Counted from the stretch's first letter, positions 8,700-18,071 are shown. The stretch: 34,487 nt of DNA from Opitutia bacterium (GCA_029252625.1 JAQXBA010000008.1:1-34487), one strand, 5' to 3'. Program-made: numbers and translations. The notes: a model not told the origin generated them from the letters alone.

Positions 8700-9443
8700 A
8701 TGCCCACTCAGCCAGACTATTCGATCATCATTCCTGCCTACAATGAAGCGGCAGAGCTGCCTGTAACACTCGCTGCAATTCGTAGTGCCATGGATACTCA
8801 ATCGCTGTCTGGCGAATGCATCGTTGTGGACAACAACTCCACCGATGCGACCACAGAAGTGGCCAAAACCGCAGGCGCTGATCTAGTGGTGTTCGAAGCG
8901 ATCAATCAAATCGCCCGCGCGCGCAATACTGGCGCACAAGCCAGCCGTGGGCAGCAGCTTATTTTTGTCGATGCCGATACACGGATCTGCGCCGAACTCT
9001 TAGCCGAAACACTGCGTCAGCTCGCAACTGGCAGCTGCGGCGGTGGCGCCATCATCGAATTTGAAAACACTCAGCAGGCTGGAGTGCTTGGCTGCTGGGG
9101 AATCGCCATATGGAGACGAATTTCAACTTTTACTCGCACTGCCGCGGGAAGCTTTTTCTTTTGCCAACGCGATGCCTTTGAGGCCGTCGGCGGGTTTGAT
9201 CAAAAACTCTACGCCAGCGAAGAGGTGCGGCTATCACGGCAACTGCGTAACTGGGGCCGAGCACATGGCTTGAGCTTTGATATTATTACACAACCCGCCG
9301 CACGCACCTCGGCTCGCAAATTTCACTGGTATAGCGGCCCAAAAATGCTCGGCTGGGTCTTTTTTATGATGCTCGTGCCGATTGCAGTACGCTCTCGCAG
9401 GTTCTGTGGCTTTTGGTATAAGCGACCAGAGGGAGAAACCTGA
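8700..9443 (+). CDS. Family 2 glycosyltransferase
   Basis: A 247-residue GT-A glycosyltransferase. It starts with YSIIIPAYNEAAELPVTL (nucleotide-sugar-binding strand). VVDNNSTDAT and ARARNTGAQ follow, and the metal-binding DxD motif is in FVDADT. The acceptor-side region has FEAVGGFDQKLYASEEVRLSRQLRNWG, resembling the GGFDE...ED pattern of the family. A hydrophobic stretch near the C-terminus (LGWVFFMMLVPIAV) suggests membrane association. The donor and acceptor cannot be told from the sequence. The stop codon lies inside the first half of a small duplication (9421-9475). The neighbouring genes are unrelated, so there is no polysaccharide cluster here. Confidence 0.88.
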   Translation: MPTQPDYSIIIPAYNEAAELPVTLAAIRSAMDTQSLSGECIVVDNNSTDATTEVAKTAGADLVVFEAINQIARARNTGAQASRGQQLIFVDADTRICAELLAETLRQLATGSCGGGAIIEFENTQQAGVLGCWGIAIWRRISTFTRTAAGSFFFCQRDAFEAVGGFDQKLYASEEVRLSRQLRNWGRAHGLSFDIITQPAARTSARKFHWYSGPKMLGWVFFMMLVPIAVRSRRFCGFWYKRPEGET

Positions 9444-9475
9444 GACCTAAGAAAAGCGACCTGAGGGAGAAACTT
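9421..9475 (+). repeat. 21-bp tandem duplication around the glycosyltransferase stop codon
   Basis: The 21-base blocks at 9421-9441 and 9455-9475 share the core GAGGGAGAAAC and match at 19 of 21 positions, offset by 34 bp. The first copy encodes the last residues of the glycosyltransferase; the second lies just past the stop. Confidence 0.7.
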
Positions 9476-9524
9476 CACCCTAATTGCTTTGGCATTTTCG
9501 GCAGAGCTGCGTTACTACTCAAGT

Positions 9525-9797
9525 ATGCCCACAGTCCACCATCGCATCGATCTTGCACGCTTTGAAATCATCATCGGCGATGCCGCAGCGGTGCTGGAAT
9601 ATACTCGATCCGGCAGTTTGATGACGATTCACCGCACCTACGTGCCGGTAGCACTACGCGGGCAAAACATCGCAGGGCTGCTGGCCAAAGCTGCGTTCGA
9701 TAGCGCGCGCGTCGAACAGCTGCAGGTGCTGCCGCAATGCTCCTATATCGCCGGCTATGCCAAACGGTTTCCCGAAGCTGGCGCACTACTTATTTAA
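9525..9797 (+). CDS. Small GNAT-family acetyltransferase-like protein
   Basis: A 90-residue minimal GNAT fold of the YjdJ/NATD1 type. AVLEYTRSGSLMTIHRTYVPVALRGQNIAGLLAKAA contains the beta4-loop and the CoA-binding R-G-Q-x-I-A motif, and VLPQCSYIAGYAKRFPE matches the family end P-x-C-S-y-v-x-x-Y. The residues that contact CoA pyrophosphate are reasonably kept (RGQNIAG). Members of this family are short and have no known substrate. The ATG at 9525 is preferred over an upstream TTG at 9489, because the family begins close to the first strand. Confidence 0.85.
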   Translation: MPTVHHRIDLARFEIIIGDAAAVLEYTRSGSLMTIHRTYVPVALRGQNIAGLLAKAAFDSARVEQLQVLPQCSYIAGYAKRFPEAGALLI

Positions 9798-9893
9798 GGA
9801 AGAATCAATCTGTAGACACTCGCCCAGCTCGCGCTTGACAAGGGTGGTCGCACGAACCCTTGAAACTGACGCGCAACTATCTACACTTTCCCT

Positions 9894-10113
9894 ATGCTAA
9901 AATCGATCGCTCTGATGATTGCCTTCCTCTCCAGTCTGCTTCTGGCCGAAAGCTCGGCCTGGCAAGTCTCCAAGGGCGCGCAATCCTTCAGAATTGACGG
10001 TACATATCATACCTTGGGCACCGCCGACTACCCGCAAGTCACCCATAGCCGATGCCTGCTTAGACCCAATAGCGTTCGAAATCGATCGAATGCACCGAAC
10101 CTGCGTGTTTTAA
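9894..10113 (+). pseudogene. N-terminal remnant of a TraB/GumN-like protein
   Basis: From the ATG at 9894 a signal peptide (about 18-20 residues) is followed by AWQVSKGAQSFRIDGTYHTLGTADYP. This matches the start of TraB/GumN-family proteins (W-x-v-s-k-g ... GT-x-H-x-L ... DYP). The frame then becomes meaningless, but a neighbouring frame continues with IADACLDPIAFEIDRM, like the next family block (A..aD.l.fEtD). It stops at 10113. Intact members are about 280-320 residues, so this is a frameshifted stub. An 85-residue reading frame across it is open but unlikely to be functional. The family identification is from pattern only. Confidence 0.55.
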
Positions 10114-10182
10114 ATCCCTGCATCTTTTTTGTCCAAAGTTTGGCAGCCTGACAAATCCCGTCTTCACTTTTTTTGCTTTCAT

Positions 10183-10245
10183 ACTCAGCCTCAGCCATTA
10201 CGCATTAGCCATCAGCGATTTTTAGCCATCAGCCATTCTCTTACC
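10183..10245 (+). repeat. Degenerate heptanucleotide repeat leader before the membrane protein gene
   Basis: Nine consecutive 7-mers run directly into the ATG at 10246: ACTCAGC, CTCAGCC, ATTACGC, ATTAGCC, ATCAGCG, ATTTTTA, GCCATCA, GCCATTC, TCTTACC. The AGCC/ATCAGC words recur at a 7-bp step, with some units shifted. There is no Shine-Dalgarno between the array and the start. Confidence 0.55.
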
Positions 10246-10782
10246 ATGACACTTTTTCAAGCCACACTTTACACCGGGCTCTTTCTCCTCGTCTTCGGCG
10301 GTCACTATTTGTGGCACGGCATAAAAACTGCCAAGAGCACTCAAGCTTTTCCGCGTTCGCAGGCAGCCGCCTTTATCTTGCTCGGCGCCGCAGCTGCGTG
10401 GTTTCTCTACAAAGTGCTGCAGCTAGGCCCTGCAGATTTCGGACAATATAAAAACATCCTGTTCATCATCTTCCTAGTCACTGCCCTGGGCTCATTCTAC
10501 TACGTGCCAGACTTTCTCGCCGTGCGCGGCTTAGCCGCGCTCATTCTCATGACGGCCGGCGTGCTGCTAGACGCCGCGTACATGCAGCTACCGCAGGCCC
10601 GCCTGTTTTTGGTCACTTTTGTGTATGTCGCCATTGTGGTGTCGCTGATCCTCGGTGCGAATCCCTACAAACTTCGCGACTTCTTTGAATGGCTCTACAA
10701 GACGGAGCGCCGTCCTAAACTCTTCGGCGGCGTATTTGCTGCATACGGACTGTTGCTAATCGGCGTTGCATTCAGCTACTAA
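10246..10782 (+). CDS. Integral membrane protein of unknown function
   Basis: A 178-residue protein made almost entirely of hydrophobic helices; about five transmembrane segments can be traced (roughly residues 5-24, 39-60, 68-86, 92-130 as two, and 155-175). Short basic loops follow [20 protein letters not shown]. No family motif is recognised. An upstream GTG at 10129 is open in frame, but the extra 39 residues look like translated repeat leader, so the ATG at 10246 is chosen. gmk begins 5 bp after the stop, indicating cotranscription. No function is inferred. Confidence 0.75.
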   Translation: MTLFQATLYTGLFLLVFGGHYLWHGIKTAKSTQAFPRSQAAAFILLGAAAAWFLYKVLQLGPADFGQYKNILFIIFLVTALGSFYYVPDFLAVRGLAALILMTAGVLLDAAYMQLPQARLFLVTFVYVAIVVSLILGANPYKLRDFFEWLYKTERRPKLFGGVFAAYGLLLIGVAFSY

Positions 10783-10787
10783 ACACC

Positions 10788-11411
10788 GTGGACAAAAAAA
10801 TACCCCAGACTGGCCTGCTGATTATTGTTTCTGGCCCCGCAGGCAGTGGCAAAACAACACTCTGCGAGCGCATGCTCGCCGAACAGCCGGAGCTCTGGCG
10901 GGTCGTTACTTCCACCACCCGCAAGCCGCGCGCAGGCGAAAAAGATCACGTCGATTACTACTTCTTCGACCACGCCACCTTCGAACAAAAGATTACCGCA
11001 GGCCATTTCTATGAACATGCCCACGTGCACAGTAATATTTACGGCACCCTCAAAAGCGAGGTGCAGGACAAACTAGCCGCTGGCACCGACCTACTACTCA
11101 ATATTGACGTACAAGGCGCCGCGCAAATGCGCGAGACCGCAGAGACGGACCCGCTACTCAAAGGCCACGTCGTCACTGTCTTTATCATGCCTCGCACCCT
11201 CGAAGAACTGGAGCAACGCCTCCGTGGTCGTGCGACCGATGCCGAAGACGAGATTCAGCGCCGCATGCAAGTCGCCCGTGACGAGATGCAGCAACACGAA
11301 CTCTACGATCATACGATTCTGAGTGGATCACGTGGCGAAGACTTCCAAGCCTTACAAACAATCTATTTCGCCGAAAAGACGCAGCGGACGGACCTCGCCC
11401 CAGAAAGCTAG
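10788..11411 (+). CDS. gmk: Guanylate kinase
   Basis: Phosphorylates GMP to GDP with ATP. The 207-residue protein has the P-loop GPAGSGKT at residues 16-23, the GMP-binding segment [20 protein letters not shown], the HSNIYGT turn, the NIDVQGA strand and the lid/arginine region RLRGRATD. Length is typical. The start codon is GTG at 10788 (MDKKIPQTG), just after the stop codon of the membrane protein gene. There is no good alternative upstream without overlapping that gene. Confidence 0.95.
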   Translation: MDKKIPQTGLLIIVSGPAGSGKTTLCERMLAEQPELWRVVTSTTRKPRAGEKDHVDYYFFDHATFEQKITAGHFYEHAHVHSNIYGTLKSEVQDKLAAGTDLLLNIDVQGAAQMRETAETDPLLKGHVVTVFIMPRTLEELEQRLRGRATDAEDEIQRRMQVARDEMQQHELYDHTILSGSRGEDFQALQTIYFAEKTQRTDLAPES

Positions 11412-11463
11412 TACATCGCCAGAAATAACAGGTAATCTTGCCTGATATAATTCCGCCCTAGCA

Positions 11464-11495
11464 TAGCGCAGGCCGGAGTAAGCAGCAGACGCTAC
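11464..11495 (-). repeat. Short REP-like inverted element between gmk and the DUF4139 gene
   Basis: On the minus strand it begins GTAGCG and ends CGCTA, with imperfect GCAG/CTGC pairing inside. It shares the GTAGCG foot of the REP family at 17.3-18.4 kb but not its hairpin sequences. It may be a decayed relative or coincidence. Confidence 0.3.
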
Positions 11496-11516
11496 GAGTG
11501 CAACGGCCTCGCACGC

Positions 11517-12965
11517 CTACCAATTGTATTCGACCGTGTAAGTGACCGTTGCAGTGCCGTCGGCTTCGACTAACACTGGAAACTCAATGGTTTGCGCATC
11601 AGTCTTTTCGAATTTCTGGCTCGGTGTTTGAATCTTCCAGTTGGACCAGCGGAAGAGCGGCTCCACCACTTTGACCGTCACGGTCTCGTCACTCCGATTA
11701 CGAATCTCGACTTCAAAGGTCTCGCGGAGCATATTGCGACTCGGGTGCTTGTAGAAATTGGTACGCTTACGTTCGCCAACAATATCGAAGGCATTGCCGA
11801 GATAGACGCGGATGGTTTCGTTTTTTGGCGTGTGATCGATGGTATTTTCGCCGGTAAATTCGAGCTGCCCGTCGTCATCCATGCGGTAGAAACGCATACG
11901 CCCAGCAGGGAGTGGCACGCCGAGCCCGTTCTGTTCTTGGTTCTCAAGCTCGCGGTAAATTGAGACGTCTGGCTGTCCGTTTTGACCATAATTTTGATTT
12001 AGATTCATTCCGCCGCGGTAGTTCGCCTTCAGTCCCTCATAGACATAGAGCTTGGTGGTTTGCACATTCTCCGCGCGCACAAATTCGACTTGTTTGGTTT
12101 CACGATCGCGCAGTGTCGTCGCCAGCGGCAGCGTATACATGTGAAACTCATCGAACTTCTTTTCTTCGACTTGCGGAGCTGCAGATGTATCTGCCATGGC
12201 CATGGCGTAGACCTTCTCGCGGCGACTATTTTGTGGTGGCTCCACCTTATTCACATCGCCCGCGATCAGTTTGATCTTCGCGCCTTCAAAGGTCTTACCG
12301 GTGTTGTTCTCAATCGAAACCCATCCAGTGAGCGTTACCGCGTCGCCCTTTTCGGGTAGCACTAGATTGTAGTCGGACTTCCACGACATACCATTAGTCA
12401 AATAGCTAAGTTGGGCGTCAAAGGCTGCTTTTTTGTCGGTATGTAGCTTCCACGACAGCGTTGGCTGCAGCACCGAATCGTCACCAAGACTGGGGAAGAG
12501 CGGCACACCCGGCAACCGCGTCTGCAGCTCGCCATCGACTTCAATAATCGGCTCCAGAGGCTTTTGGAGCGAATTGCCGTATTGATTCTTGGTCGTGACC
12601 ATGGAAGGAGCGCGGATAATTTTGCCCGATTCGATCACCTCTTTACCGTCCACTACTTTCAGGAAGCGAATGGTCTGCCCCTCAAACATTTGCAGCAAAC
12701 GTTGCTGATCGACGGGGTCGCCGCGATAGCTTTGCTCGACGACACTGAGCGCCACCTTACCTGAAGGGTCGCGTAGAATCACCGACTCGGGCTCGAGTTG
12801 GGCCGTCACGCCACTGTAGCTGACATCACTGAGCCCCGCATTCAGATTGAGCGACACGGTATCGCGCACCACGCCGAAGTTTTCGTTGTAAACAGTGATC
12901 GCTGGCTGTGCTGAAGCAACGACAGCGAATAAAAAAACCGAGATAAGAGAGAGTGAATGATTCAT
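11517..12965 (-). CDS. Secreted DUF4139-domain protein
   Basis: A 482-residue exported protein. It has a signal peptide (about 1-19, [13 protein letters not shown]) and an N-terminal domain with alternating strands ([22 protein letters not shown]). A DUF4139 domain covers roughly residues 185-480, recognisable by [46 protein letters not shown] and the C-terminal [28 protein letters not shown]. It probably acts in the periplasm or at the outer surface; the molecular role of the family is unknown. The following minus-strand reading continues toward gmk, to which it is convergent. Upstream on the same strand lies another membrane protein gene (13746-13087), about 120 bp away. Confidence 0.85.
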   Translation of the reverse strand: MNHSLSLISVFLFAVVASAQPAITVYNENFGVVRDTVSLNLNAGLSDVSYSGVTAQLEPESVILRDPSGKVALSVVEQSYRGDPVDQQRLLQMFEGQTIRFLKVVDGKEVIESGKIIRAPSMVTTKNQYGNSLQKPLEPIIEVDGELQTRLPGVPLFPSLGDDSVLQPTLSWKLHTDKKAAFDAQLSYLTNGMSWKSDYNLVLPEKGDAVTLTGWVSIENNTGKTFEGAKIKLIAGDVNKVEPPQNSRREKVYAMAMADTSAAPQVEEKKFDEFHMYTLPLATTLRDRETKQVEFVRAENVQTTKLYVYEGLKANYRGGMNLNQNYGQNGQPDVSIYRELENQEQNGLGVPLPAGRMRFYRMDDDGQLEFTGENTIDHTPKNETIRVYLGNAFDIVGERKRTNFYKHPSRNMLRETFEVEIRNRSDETVTVKVVEPLFRWSNWKIQTPSQKFEKTDAQTIEFPVLVEADGTATVTYTVEYNW

Positions 12966-13086
12966 AATATTAGTGAGACGTGCGAAAGTGCCTGTTAATT
13001 AGAACTCTTTTCATTCTATTTTCGAACTGAAAGATCACTTGGTATTTCAGCGGTAGATTTTTTCAGGGTCCCGAGGAGATACGCTC

Positions 13087-13746
13087 TTAAATAACATCCG
13101 TTTTGAACGCAAGGCCTTGTCGGCCTTCCACCGCCTCAGCCAAATCGCAGATTAGCTCAGTCAGCTGCAGAAAGCGCTCTCGCTTAGCATCATCGGCGAT
13201 CAGACCGAATTCAGAAAAAGACAATACGCCGCCGCGCAATGCAATGGTACCCTTGGAATCTTTCAAAACCGTAGCAATCAGCGCACGGCGATCGCGATGA
13301 AAAATACGCGCGAGCCGAACATCATCATTGCTACGCAGGTCGATCGCAGAATCAAACAATGAATCGCCGCTTAACCAACGTTGCTTTGAGCCACTGTCAC
13401 GCTGACGTAAACCGCCGAGCAAGCCCGCCGCGGTAATTTGCCATGTAAATGTCTCGTTGTCGGCTTGGACCTTTATGATCGTTTCAATCTGACGCGTATT
13501 TTGTAATCCCTTTCCCGGCACAGAGATCGAAAGCTCCCGTTGACGATACACACCATGCACAAATGGCTCCGCACGAATGAACCCGGCGAGCTGCGGCGTT
13601 GGCTCTGTCAAATCGACCTTTAGTTGCTGCGCTATTTTGCGATATTGAGAAACAATTTTCTCTGATGATTGTCGCACCATCAGCCAAAACAAAGCCGCTA
13701 CTCCAATTGAGAGTACGACTATCAAACAGATTTCTAAAAGCATCAT
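13087..13746 (-). CDS. Single-pass membrane protein of unknown function
   Basis: A protein of about 219 residues. It has one N-terminal transmembrane helix (LLEICLIVVLSIGVAALFWLM) and a soluble alpha/beta domain rich in charged residues, ending with FGLIADDAKRERFLQLTELICDLAEAV. No family is recognised. The frame is open to a TTG at 13794, but the ATG at 13746 (second ATG at 13743) puts the membrane helix at the N-terminus, the usual arrangement, so it is preferred. It is divergent from the lipoprotein gene at 13879 and in the same direction as the DUF4139 gene, from which it is separated by a 120-bp AT-rich gap. Confidence 0.7.
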   Translation of the reverse strand: MMLLEICLIVVLSIGVAALFWLMVRQSSEKIVSQYRKIAQQLKVDLTEPTPQLAGFIRAEPFVHGVYRQRELSISVPGKGLQNTRQIETIIKVQADNETFTWQITAAGLLGGLRQRDSGSKQRWLSGDSLFDSAIDLRSNDDVRLARIFHRDRRALIATVLKDSKGTIALRGGVLSFSEFGLIADDAKRERFLQLTELICDLAEAVEGRQGLAFKTDVI

Positions 13747-13878
13747 CACTGAGATAGTCAAAGCACGCCAAACTGCGAGTATGTTTTCACCCAAACATTA
13801 GACTGGAGCGAATTGATCCGCATCCTATGATAACAACTAAGTCTAGTTATGTCTCACATGCTTTAATAATTACTTATT

Positions 13879-14295
13879 ATGAAAATATTCCATCTGCTCT
13901 GCGCACTTGCGATCGTCCTGATCAGCGGCTGCTCGACGACTAACCAACGTATCGATGCCAGTGGGGCGCAGTTTAACGGCTACACCGCCGCTGAAAAACG
14001 CCTTATCCGCAGCGGCGAAATCGCAATTGGCTTTGATGAAGATCAAGTCCGCATGGCGCTCGGCGATCCCAGCCACATCAAAGCCGACACCAGCTCCAGC
14101 GGCACGCGCTACATCTGGGAATACAATAAACTAGGCCCCAGCTATAATGTCTTTAACTCAGTCGGTATCAGCTCTCGTGGTGTTGTCAGTGCAGGCATTG
14201 GCGTCGGCGGCACCTCGACACATAGTAAATTGAGAAAGCATATTGTCTTTGAGCGCAGTAACCAAAGAGTCTCCGAATTTCAATCCTTCGAATAA
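13879..14295 (+). CDS. BamE/SmpA-like lipoprotein
   Basis: A 138-residue outer-membrane-type lipoprotein. The signal peptide ends in the lipobox ISGC, with the acylated cysteine at about residue 18. The middle segment [20 protein letters not shown], then TRYIWEYNK, is the two-helix plus strand pattern of the SmpA/OmlA (BamE-like) fold. The C-terminal part is Gly/Ser-rich. It could be a BamE counterpart or one of the many unrelated lipoproteins with this fold. The nadC start follows 7 bp after the stop, so the genes are likely cotranscribed. Confidence 0.75.
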   Translation: MKIFHLLCALAIVLISGCSTTNQRIDASGAQFNGYTAAEKRLIRSGEIAIGFDEDQVRMALGDPSHIKADTSSSGTRYIWEYNKLGPSYNVFNSVGISSRGVVSAGIGVGGTSTHSKLRKHIVFERSNQRVSEFQSFE

Positions 14296-14302
14296 TTCAG
14301 AC

Positions 14303-15232
14303 ATGTCCACCGAACGCAGATACACGCAAGCCGACTTTCGCACACAACTCAGCTGGGCCGATCTCGATCCAGACTATCTACGCCAACTCGTCGGTCTCGC
14401 AAAAATCGAAGATCTGGCGGGCGCTGGACTCATTGAACGGCCCGAGCGACTCGGCGATGTAACCACCGCGCTCATGCCCGAAGGTGCAATCGGCACCGCC
14501 CAACTTACCGCCCGCGAGCCGATGGTCGTCTGCGGCCTTGGCTTGGTGCAGCTCGCACTAAACTCGTACGGCGAAGGCTGCAGCTTCGAGGCACATCTTC
14601 AAGACGGGGGTAGCGTCGCTGCAGGCGATTCGATTGGCATCCTCACCGGGCCTTCCGGCCCATTGCTGCAAGCTGAGCGCATCATTCTCAACTTTCTCCA
14701 GCACCTCGCTGGCATTGCTACCGAAACACGTGCCTACGCCGACGCCCTCAGCCAGAGCGACACTGTGCTACTCGATACACGTAAAACCCTGCCTGGCTAC
14801 CGTGTATTGCAAAAATATGCCTTCGCATGTGGTGGCGGCTACAACCACCGCATCGGCTTGTTCGACCGCGTGATGCTCAAGGACAATCACCTCGCCGTGG
14901 CCGGAGCCACTGGTGGTGACCGGCTCACCGAAACGGTTAGCCTCGCCCGCAGTGCCTGTGAAGACCTCGCGATCGAGGTCGAAGTCGATACACTTGAACA
15001 AATCCCAGCGGTGCTTGAAGCTGGCGCCGACATCATCTTGCTCGATAACTTTTGCGAGAATAAGCTTAACGCTGCCATCGAACTGATCGGCGAGCGCGCC
15101 TGCAGCGAAGCCAGTGGTGGCATCCAACTCGACACTTTAGCGAGCCTCGGCACGCTCGGACTCGACTTTATCTCCACTGGTGCCCCCATTCACCAAAGTA
15201 CCTGGAAGGACATCGGCCTCGACTGGCAATGA
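14303..15232 (+). CDS. nadC: Nicotinate-nucleotide pyrophosphorylase (carboxylating)
   Basis: Quinolinate phosphoribosyltransferase, the third step of de novo NAD synthesis: quinolinate plus PRPP gives nicotinate mononucleotide. The 309-residue protein has the signature DTRKTLPG (158-165), the HR pair at 182-183 in [12 protein letters not shown], and KDNH (193-196); all are substrate-binding residues in the family. The C-terminal barrel has EVEVDTLEQ and DIILLDN, and ends with [12 protein letters not shown]. The ATG at 14303 is chosen over an in-frame ATG at 14243 that lies within the preceding lipoprotein gene. nadA and nadB are not in the window. Confidence 0.96.
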   Translation: MSTERRYTQADFRTQLSWADLDPDYLRQLVGLAKIEDLAGAGLIERPERLGDVTTALMPEGAIGTAQLTAREPMVVCGLGLVQLALNSYGEGCSFEAHLQDGGSVAAGDSIGILTGPSGPLLQAERIILNFLQHLAGIATETRAYADALSQSDTVLLDTRKTLPGYRVLQKYAFACGGGYNHRIGLFDRVMLKDNHLAVAGATGGDRLTETVSLARSACEDLAIEVEVDTLEQIPAVLEAGADIILLDNFCENKLNAAIELIGERACSEASGGIQLDTLASLGTLGLDFISTGAPIHQSTWKDIGLDWQ

Positions 15233-15334
15233 CAGTGAAGTGATAATTAAGATTAAGCGTATGATTAAGTAGGCAAGGACTGTTCACAACAATCACTCCC
15301 CTCTGTGACTCCCCCCACTTCTCACTCAATAGGC

Positions 15335-16354
15335 ATGAGCAACGACACAGATTACAAAGAATCCAAGAGCACCGACGACGAATTCGCCATCCTAAAGGCA
15401 CTACTCGATGCGCCCGACGAATTTATTTCCGGCAGCCTGCTCGCCGCGCAGCTAGGCATTTCACGGCCTGCCATTCACGGTAAATTAGAGAAATTACGCG
15501 ATCAGGGCTTTATCTTCGAAGCGGTGCGCAACCGTGGATACCGGCTTGCGCAGGAGCCCGAAGTGTTGCATCCCGCCTTGCTTCGTTACTATTTGCAAGA
15601 CGCTGCGGCAGTAATCGATCTGCTTTATTTTCCAGTGATCGACAGTACCAACAGCGAAGCTGAGCGGCAAATCAGCTACGGCCGAAAAAGCCCGTTCGCC
15701 ATCGCCTCTAGTTGTCAGACCAAAGGCCGTGGTCGCCTAGGCCGCGACTGGTATAGTGCCTCTGCAGATAACTTGTATCTGACAGTCTTATTTGAGCCAA
15801 ACATCGCGCCGCAACAGCTCCAACATTTCACACTGTGGGCTGGCATCACCATCTGCCGCGCACTGCAAAGCTTCACGCCCAAAGCCAAGCTGCAGATCAA
15901 ATGGCCCAACGATCTACACTGCGACGGCCGTAAATTCGCCGGCATGCTCACTGAGGCGAAAATGGATTCCGACAGTCTGCGCAGCATTGTCTTTGGCATT
16001 GGCATTAACCTTAACAGCAATCCATGCAATTTCCCCAAAGAGCTGCGCAAAATCGCCACCAGCCTTTACGCGATCCACGGCCACGAACTACCGATCAACA
16101 AAGTTGCCGCCCGCGTGCTGCAAGCGATCCACCAGGCCTATGAAGCCTGTATTCATAATAAAACAACCGAAGCACTCGCTGACGCGTGGGCACCCCTCAG
16201 CTCACTCAGCGGCAAACAAGTAACTGCATTCCAAGGCGATAAAGCAATCTCTGGCATCGCCAGTGGCATCGACGCATCCGGGGCACTACTGCTCGCACAA
16301 GCTGACGGCAGCACGATTTCCGTACGCGCCGGTGATGTCACATTAAAAAAGTAG
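15335..16354 (+). CDS. birA: Bifunctional biotin-[acetyl-CoA-carboxylase] ligase / repressor
   Basis: Attaches biotin to carrier proteins through biotinyl-AMP. The 339-residue protein has an N-terminal winged helix-turn-helix (about 30-66, [21 protein letters not shown]). The catalytic domain has the biotin-adenylate loop GRGRLGR (131-137) and KWPND (189-193), and the C-terminal SH3-like domain ends [20 protein letters not shown]. The DNA-binding domain suggests it is also a transcriptional repressor of biotin genes, none of which are in this window. The ATG at 15335 is preferred over an upstream GTG at 15305 in a C/T-rich leader. coaX follows after 159 bp. Confidence 0.94.
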   Translation: MSNDTDYKESKSTDDEFAILKALLDAPDEFISGSLLAAQLGISRPAIHGKLEKLRDQGFIFEAVRNRGYRLAQEPEVLHPALLRYYLQDAAAVIDLLYFPVIDSTNSEAERQISYGRKSPFAIASSCQTKGRGRLGRDWYSASADNLYLTVLFEPNIAPQQLQHFTLWAGITICRALQSFTPKAKLQIKWPNDLHCDGRKFAGMLTEAKMDSDSLRSIVFGIGINLNSNPCNFPKELRKIATSLYAIHGHELPINKVAARVLQAIHQAYEACIHNKTTEALADAWAPLSSLSGKQVTAFQGDKAISGIASGIDASGALLLAQADGSTISVRAGDVTLKK

Positions 16355-16462
16355 GGGGCTTGCTTTAACTGGCCACCCAACAACACTAGTCACTCCCCAG
16401 AATCGATCGAGCAGCTAAAGCAACTCGACCACAAAAAGCTCCTCTGCCCTCCTATCTCCATT

Positions 16463-16511
16463 CTCAGCTCTCAAGTTCTTAAGTCTCAGCTCTCAGCTCT
16501 CAGCTCTCTAA
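16463..16511 (+). repeat. Degenerate heptanucleotide repeat leader of coaX
   Basis: Seven 7-mers occupy this stretch: CTCAGCT, CTCAAGT, TCTTAAG, three copies of TCTCAGC, and TCTCTAA. The coaX ATG is 2 bases after it. The array is pyrimidine-rich and leaves no room for a Shine-Dalgarno. The same word family (CTCAGCTCTC) recurs at 19455-19503. Confidence 0.75.
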
Positions 16512-16513
16512 CC

Positions 16514-17278
16514 ATGATCCTTTGCATCGATATTGGCAACACCAGCTGCCACTACGGAATTGTTGACGGCCAAACCGTCACCGACACTGGGCATTTCCCG
16601 ACCGACGGCTTTCGCGACGGCGAATCCAAAGCCTTTGCCACATTACTCGAACCGCTACTTAACGGCGTCACCGGCATTTCTTTTTGCTCCGTTGTGCCTG
16701 CTATCAATGCGCATCTGCAAGCCAGTATTCGTCGGTTCAATCTGCCGATTTTTCACCTCACTCACACTAGCTGCCACGGACTCGACCTCGCCTATCCCCA
16801 CCCCGAAGAAATCGGCCAAGACCGCCTTGCCAATGCCATCGCCGTACAGCAATACCACGGCGTACCCGCCATCATTCTCGACATGGGCACCGCAGTGACC
16901 TTCGACATTATTACCAGCGCAGGCTACGAAGGCGGGATCATCGCCCCCGGGATCTCCATAATGACCCGTTATTTACACGAGCAAACCGCACTCTTGCCTG
17001 AGCTCAGCGAAGCCGACTTGCTCAATGTCGAAGGAGCGATTGGTAAATCCACCGTGCACGCTATGAGACTCGGCGTCGCAGTCGGCTTTTCAGGTATGGT
17101 CGACGCTCTCCTCGCCCGAGTACTAACAGAACTCAAAGTCCGCGGCGAAGCCGAGCCGGTGGTGCTCTCGACTGGCGGAAGCATCGCCAACCTCACCAAG
17201 GACTGGGCCGACAAAAGCCACTTCGTCGAAGATCTCACCCTAATGGGCTTGGCGGTTGCGTTTGCGCGCTCCATGTAG
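16514..17278 (+). CDS. coaX: Type III pantothenate kinase
   Basis: Phosphorylates pantothenate, the first step of CoA synthesis. The 254-residue ASKHA-fold kinase has the phosphate-1 motif DIGNT (6-10), GQDR (101-104, substrate-binding GxDR), the phosphate-2 motif DMGTAVTFD (123-131), EGGIIAPGI (139-147), and STGGSIANL near the C-terminus. Length is typical for CoaX. It follows birA, a frequent neighbour in bacteria. The stop codon TAG is formed by the GTAGCG foot of the first REP element, so the repeat abuts the gene end directly. Confidence 0.95.
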   Translation: MILCIDIGNTSCHYGIVDGQTVTDTGHFPTDGFRDGESKAFATLLEPLLNGVTGISFCSVVPAINAHLQASIRRFNLPIFHLTHTSCHGLDLAYPHPEEIGQDRLANAIAVQQYHGVPAIILDMGTAVTFDIITSAGYEGGIIAPGISIMTRYLHEQTALLPELSEADLLNVEGAIGKSTVHAMRLGVAVGFSGMVDALLARVLTELKVRGEAEPVVLSTGGSIANLTKDWADKSHFVEDLTLMGLAVAFARSM

Positions 17279-17357
17279 CGATTGGCTTTACGCCCAGAAC
17301 CGCCCCGGACAAGAACCCACGCCAAGAATCCAATCGCGGGATCAACCCGCTCGCTAC
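17275..17357 (+). repeat. REP pair (BIME-like), copy 1
   Basis: It begins GTAGCGA, followed by a TGGC-TTTAC-GCC(A)-type hairpin. It ends with a GCGGG/CCCGC hairpin and TCGCTAC, the complement of the beginning. The 83-bp unit can fold as an outer stem with two hairpins. Its first bases supply the coaX stop codon. Confidence 0.85.
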
Positions 17358-17371
17358 AGATCAAATTCATC

Positions 17372-17451
17372 GTAGCGACTGGCTTTACGCCAGGATACCG
17401 TGCCCTGTCTGTGCACGATGCAAACGATCGCCGGATAAACCCGCTCGCTAC
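17372..17451 (+). repeat. REP pair (BIME-like), copy 2
   Basis: Same structure and orientation as the copy at 17275, starting 97 bp later. The left arm GTAGCGACTGGC-TTTAC-GCCAG is perfect; the right hairpin has one mismatch (GCCGG). The middle 30 bases differ from the other copies. Confidence 0.85.
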
Positions 17452-17528
17452 GGATGGCCCACCATCAACGTATCCAGAAATCGCCGTTCATCATTTGCTG
17501 CATACGCTCTTTGAATTAGGCTAATTTC

Positions 17529-18071
17529 ATGTCGTTTCCAGCGCAGGGCTTATCACAACTGCGTAAAAATAGAATCCGTATTCCAGGGGCACGCTATTTT
17601 ATTACCTGCGTGACACAAGACCGCAAAACCGGGCTAACGACTGATACGATCTGGACCGAATTATTGCGGCGTTGCACCACGAACAGCGCTGATTTTCTGG
17701 CAATCGTGTGCATGCCCGATCATGTGCATGCATTGTTTGCACTCCCCGCCGAAACGAATCCGGGCGAAATCGTACGCAGCGTCAAAGGCCCGCTCACACC
17801 AGTTCTGCGCCGAGCACAGTTGTCCTGGCAAAAAAATTTCTTCGAACATCGCTTGCGAGCCAACGAAAACACCGAGCCGTATTTGCGCTACATGCTGTGC
17901 AACCCATATCGAGCGCAGCTGATTGCCAATCATGCACGATGGCCGTATTGGAAAATCCTCAGCGAATCTGCCCAATGGTTCATCGAAAAATTCCCGACCC
18001 AACGCCCCGAAGCGGAATGGCTATTACAAACAGCCCCGTGGCAGCCCGAAAAGCCGAAGCATAAGCCATGA
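17529..18071 (+). CDS. RAYT: REP-associated tyrosine transposase (HUH superfamily)
   Basis: A 180-residue Y1 transposase of the IS200/IS605-related group that acts on REP hairpins in other bacteria. The HUH metal-binding motif is HVH (H65, H67) in CMPDHVHALF. The nicking tyrosine is probably Y121, in YLRYMLCNPYRAQL, which matches the YI..NP.rAgL motif of the family. FFEHRLR (104-110) corresponds to the conserved substrate-contact segment. Length is normal and the frame is intact, so it may be active. Two REP pairs lie upstream and three downstream, all in the gene's orientation, with 77 and 32 bp of unique sequence between gene and repeats. There are no IS ends, target-site duplications or accessory gene, which fits the single-gene domesticated RAYT lifestyle. 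It sits between the convergent coaX and prmC. Confidence 0.9.
   Translation: MSFPAQGLSQLRKNRIRIPGARYFITCVTQDRKTGLTTDTIWTELLRRCTTNSADFLAIVCMPDHVHALFALPAETNPGEIVRSVKGPLTPVLRRAQLSWQKNFFEHRLRANENTEPYLRYMLCNPYRAQLIANHARWPYWKILSESAQWFIEKFPTQRPEAEWLLQTAPWQPEKPKHKP

Noticed and set aside
10129-10245. An upstream GTG start extending the membrane protein by 39 residues
   Set aside because: The extension is translated heptad-repeat DNA and lacks protein-like features; the ATG at 10246 directly begins a hydrophobic helix.
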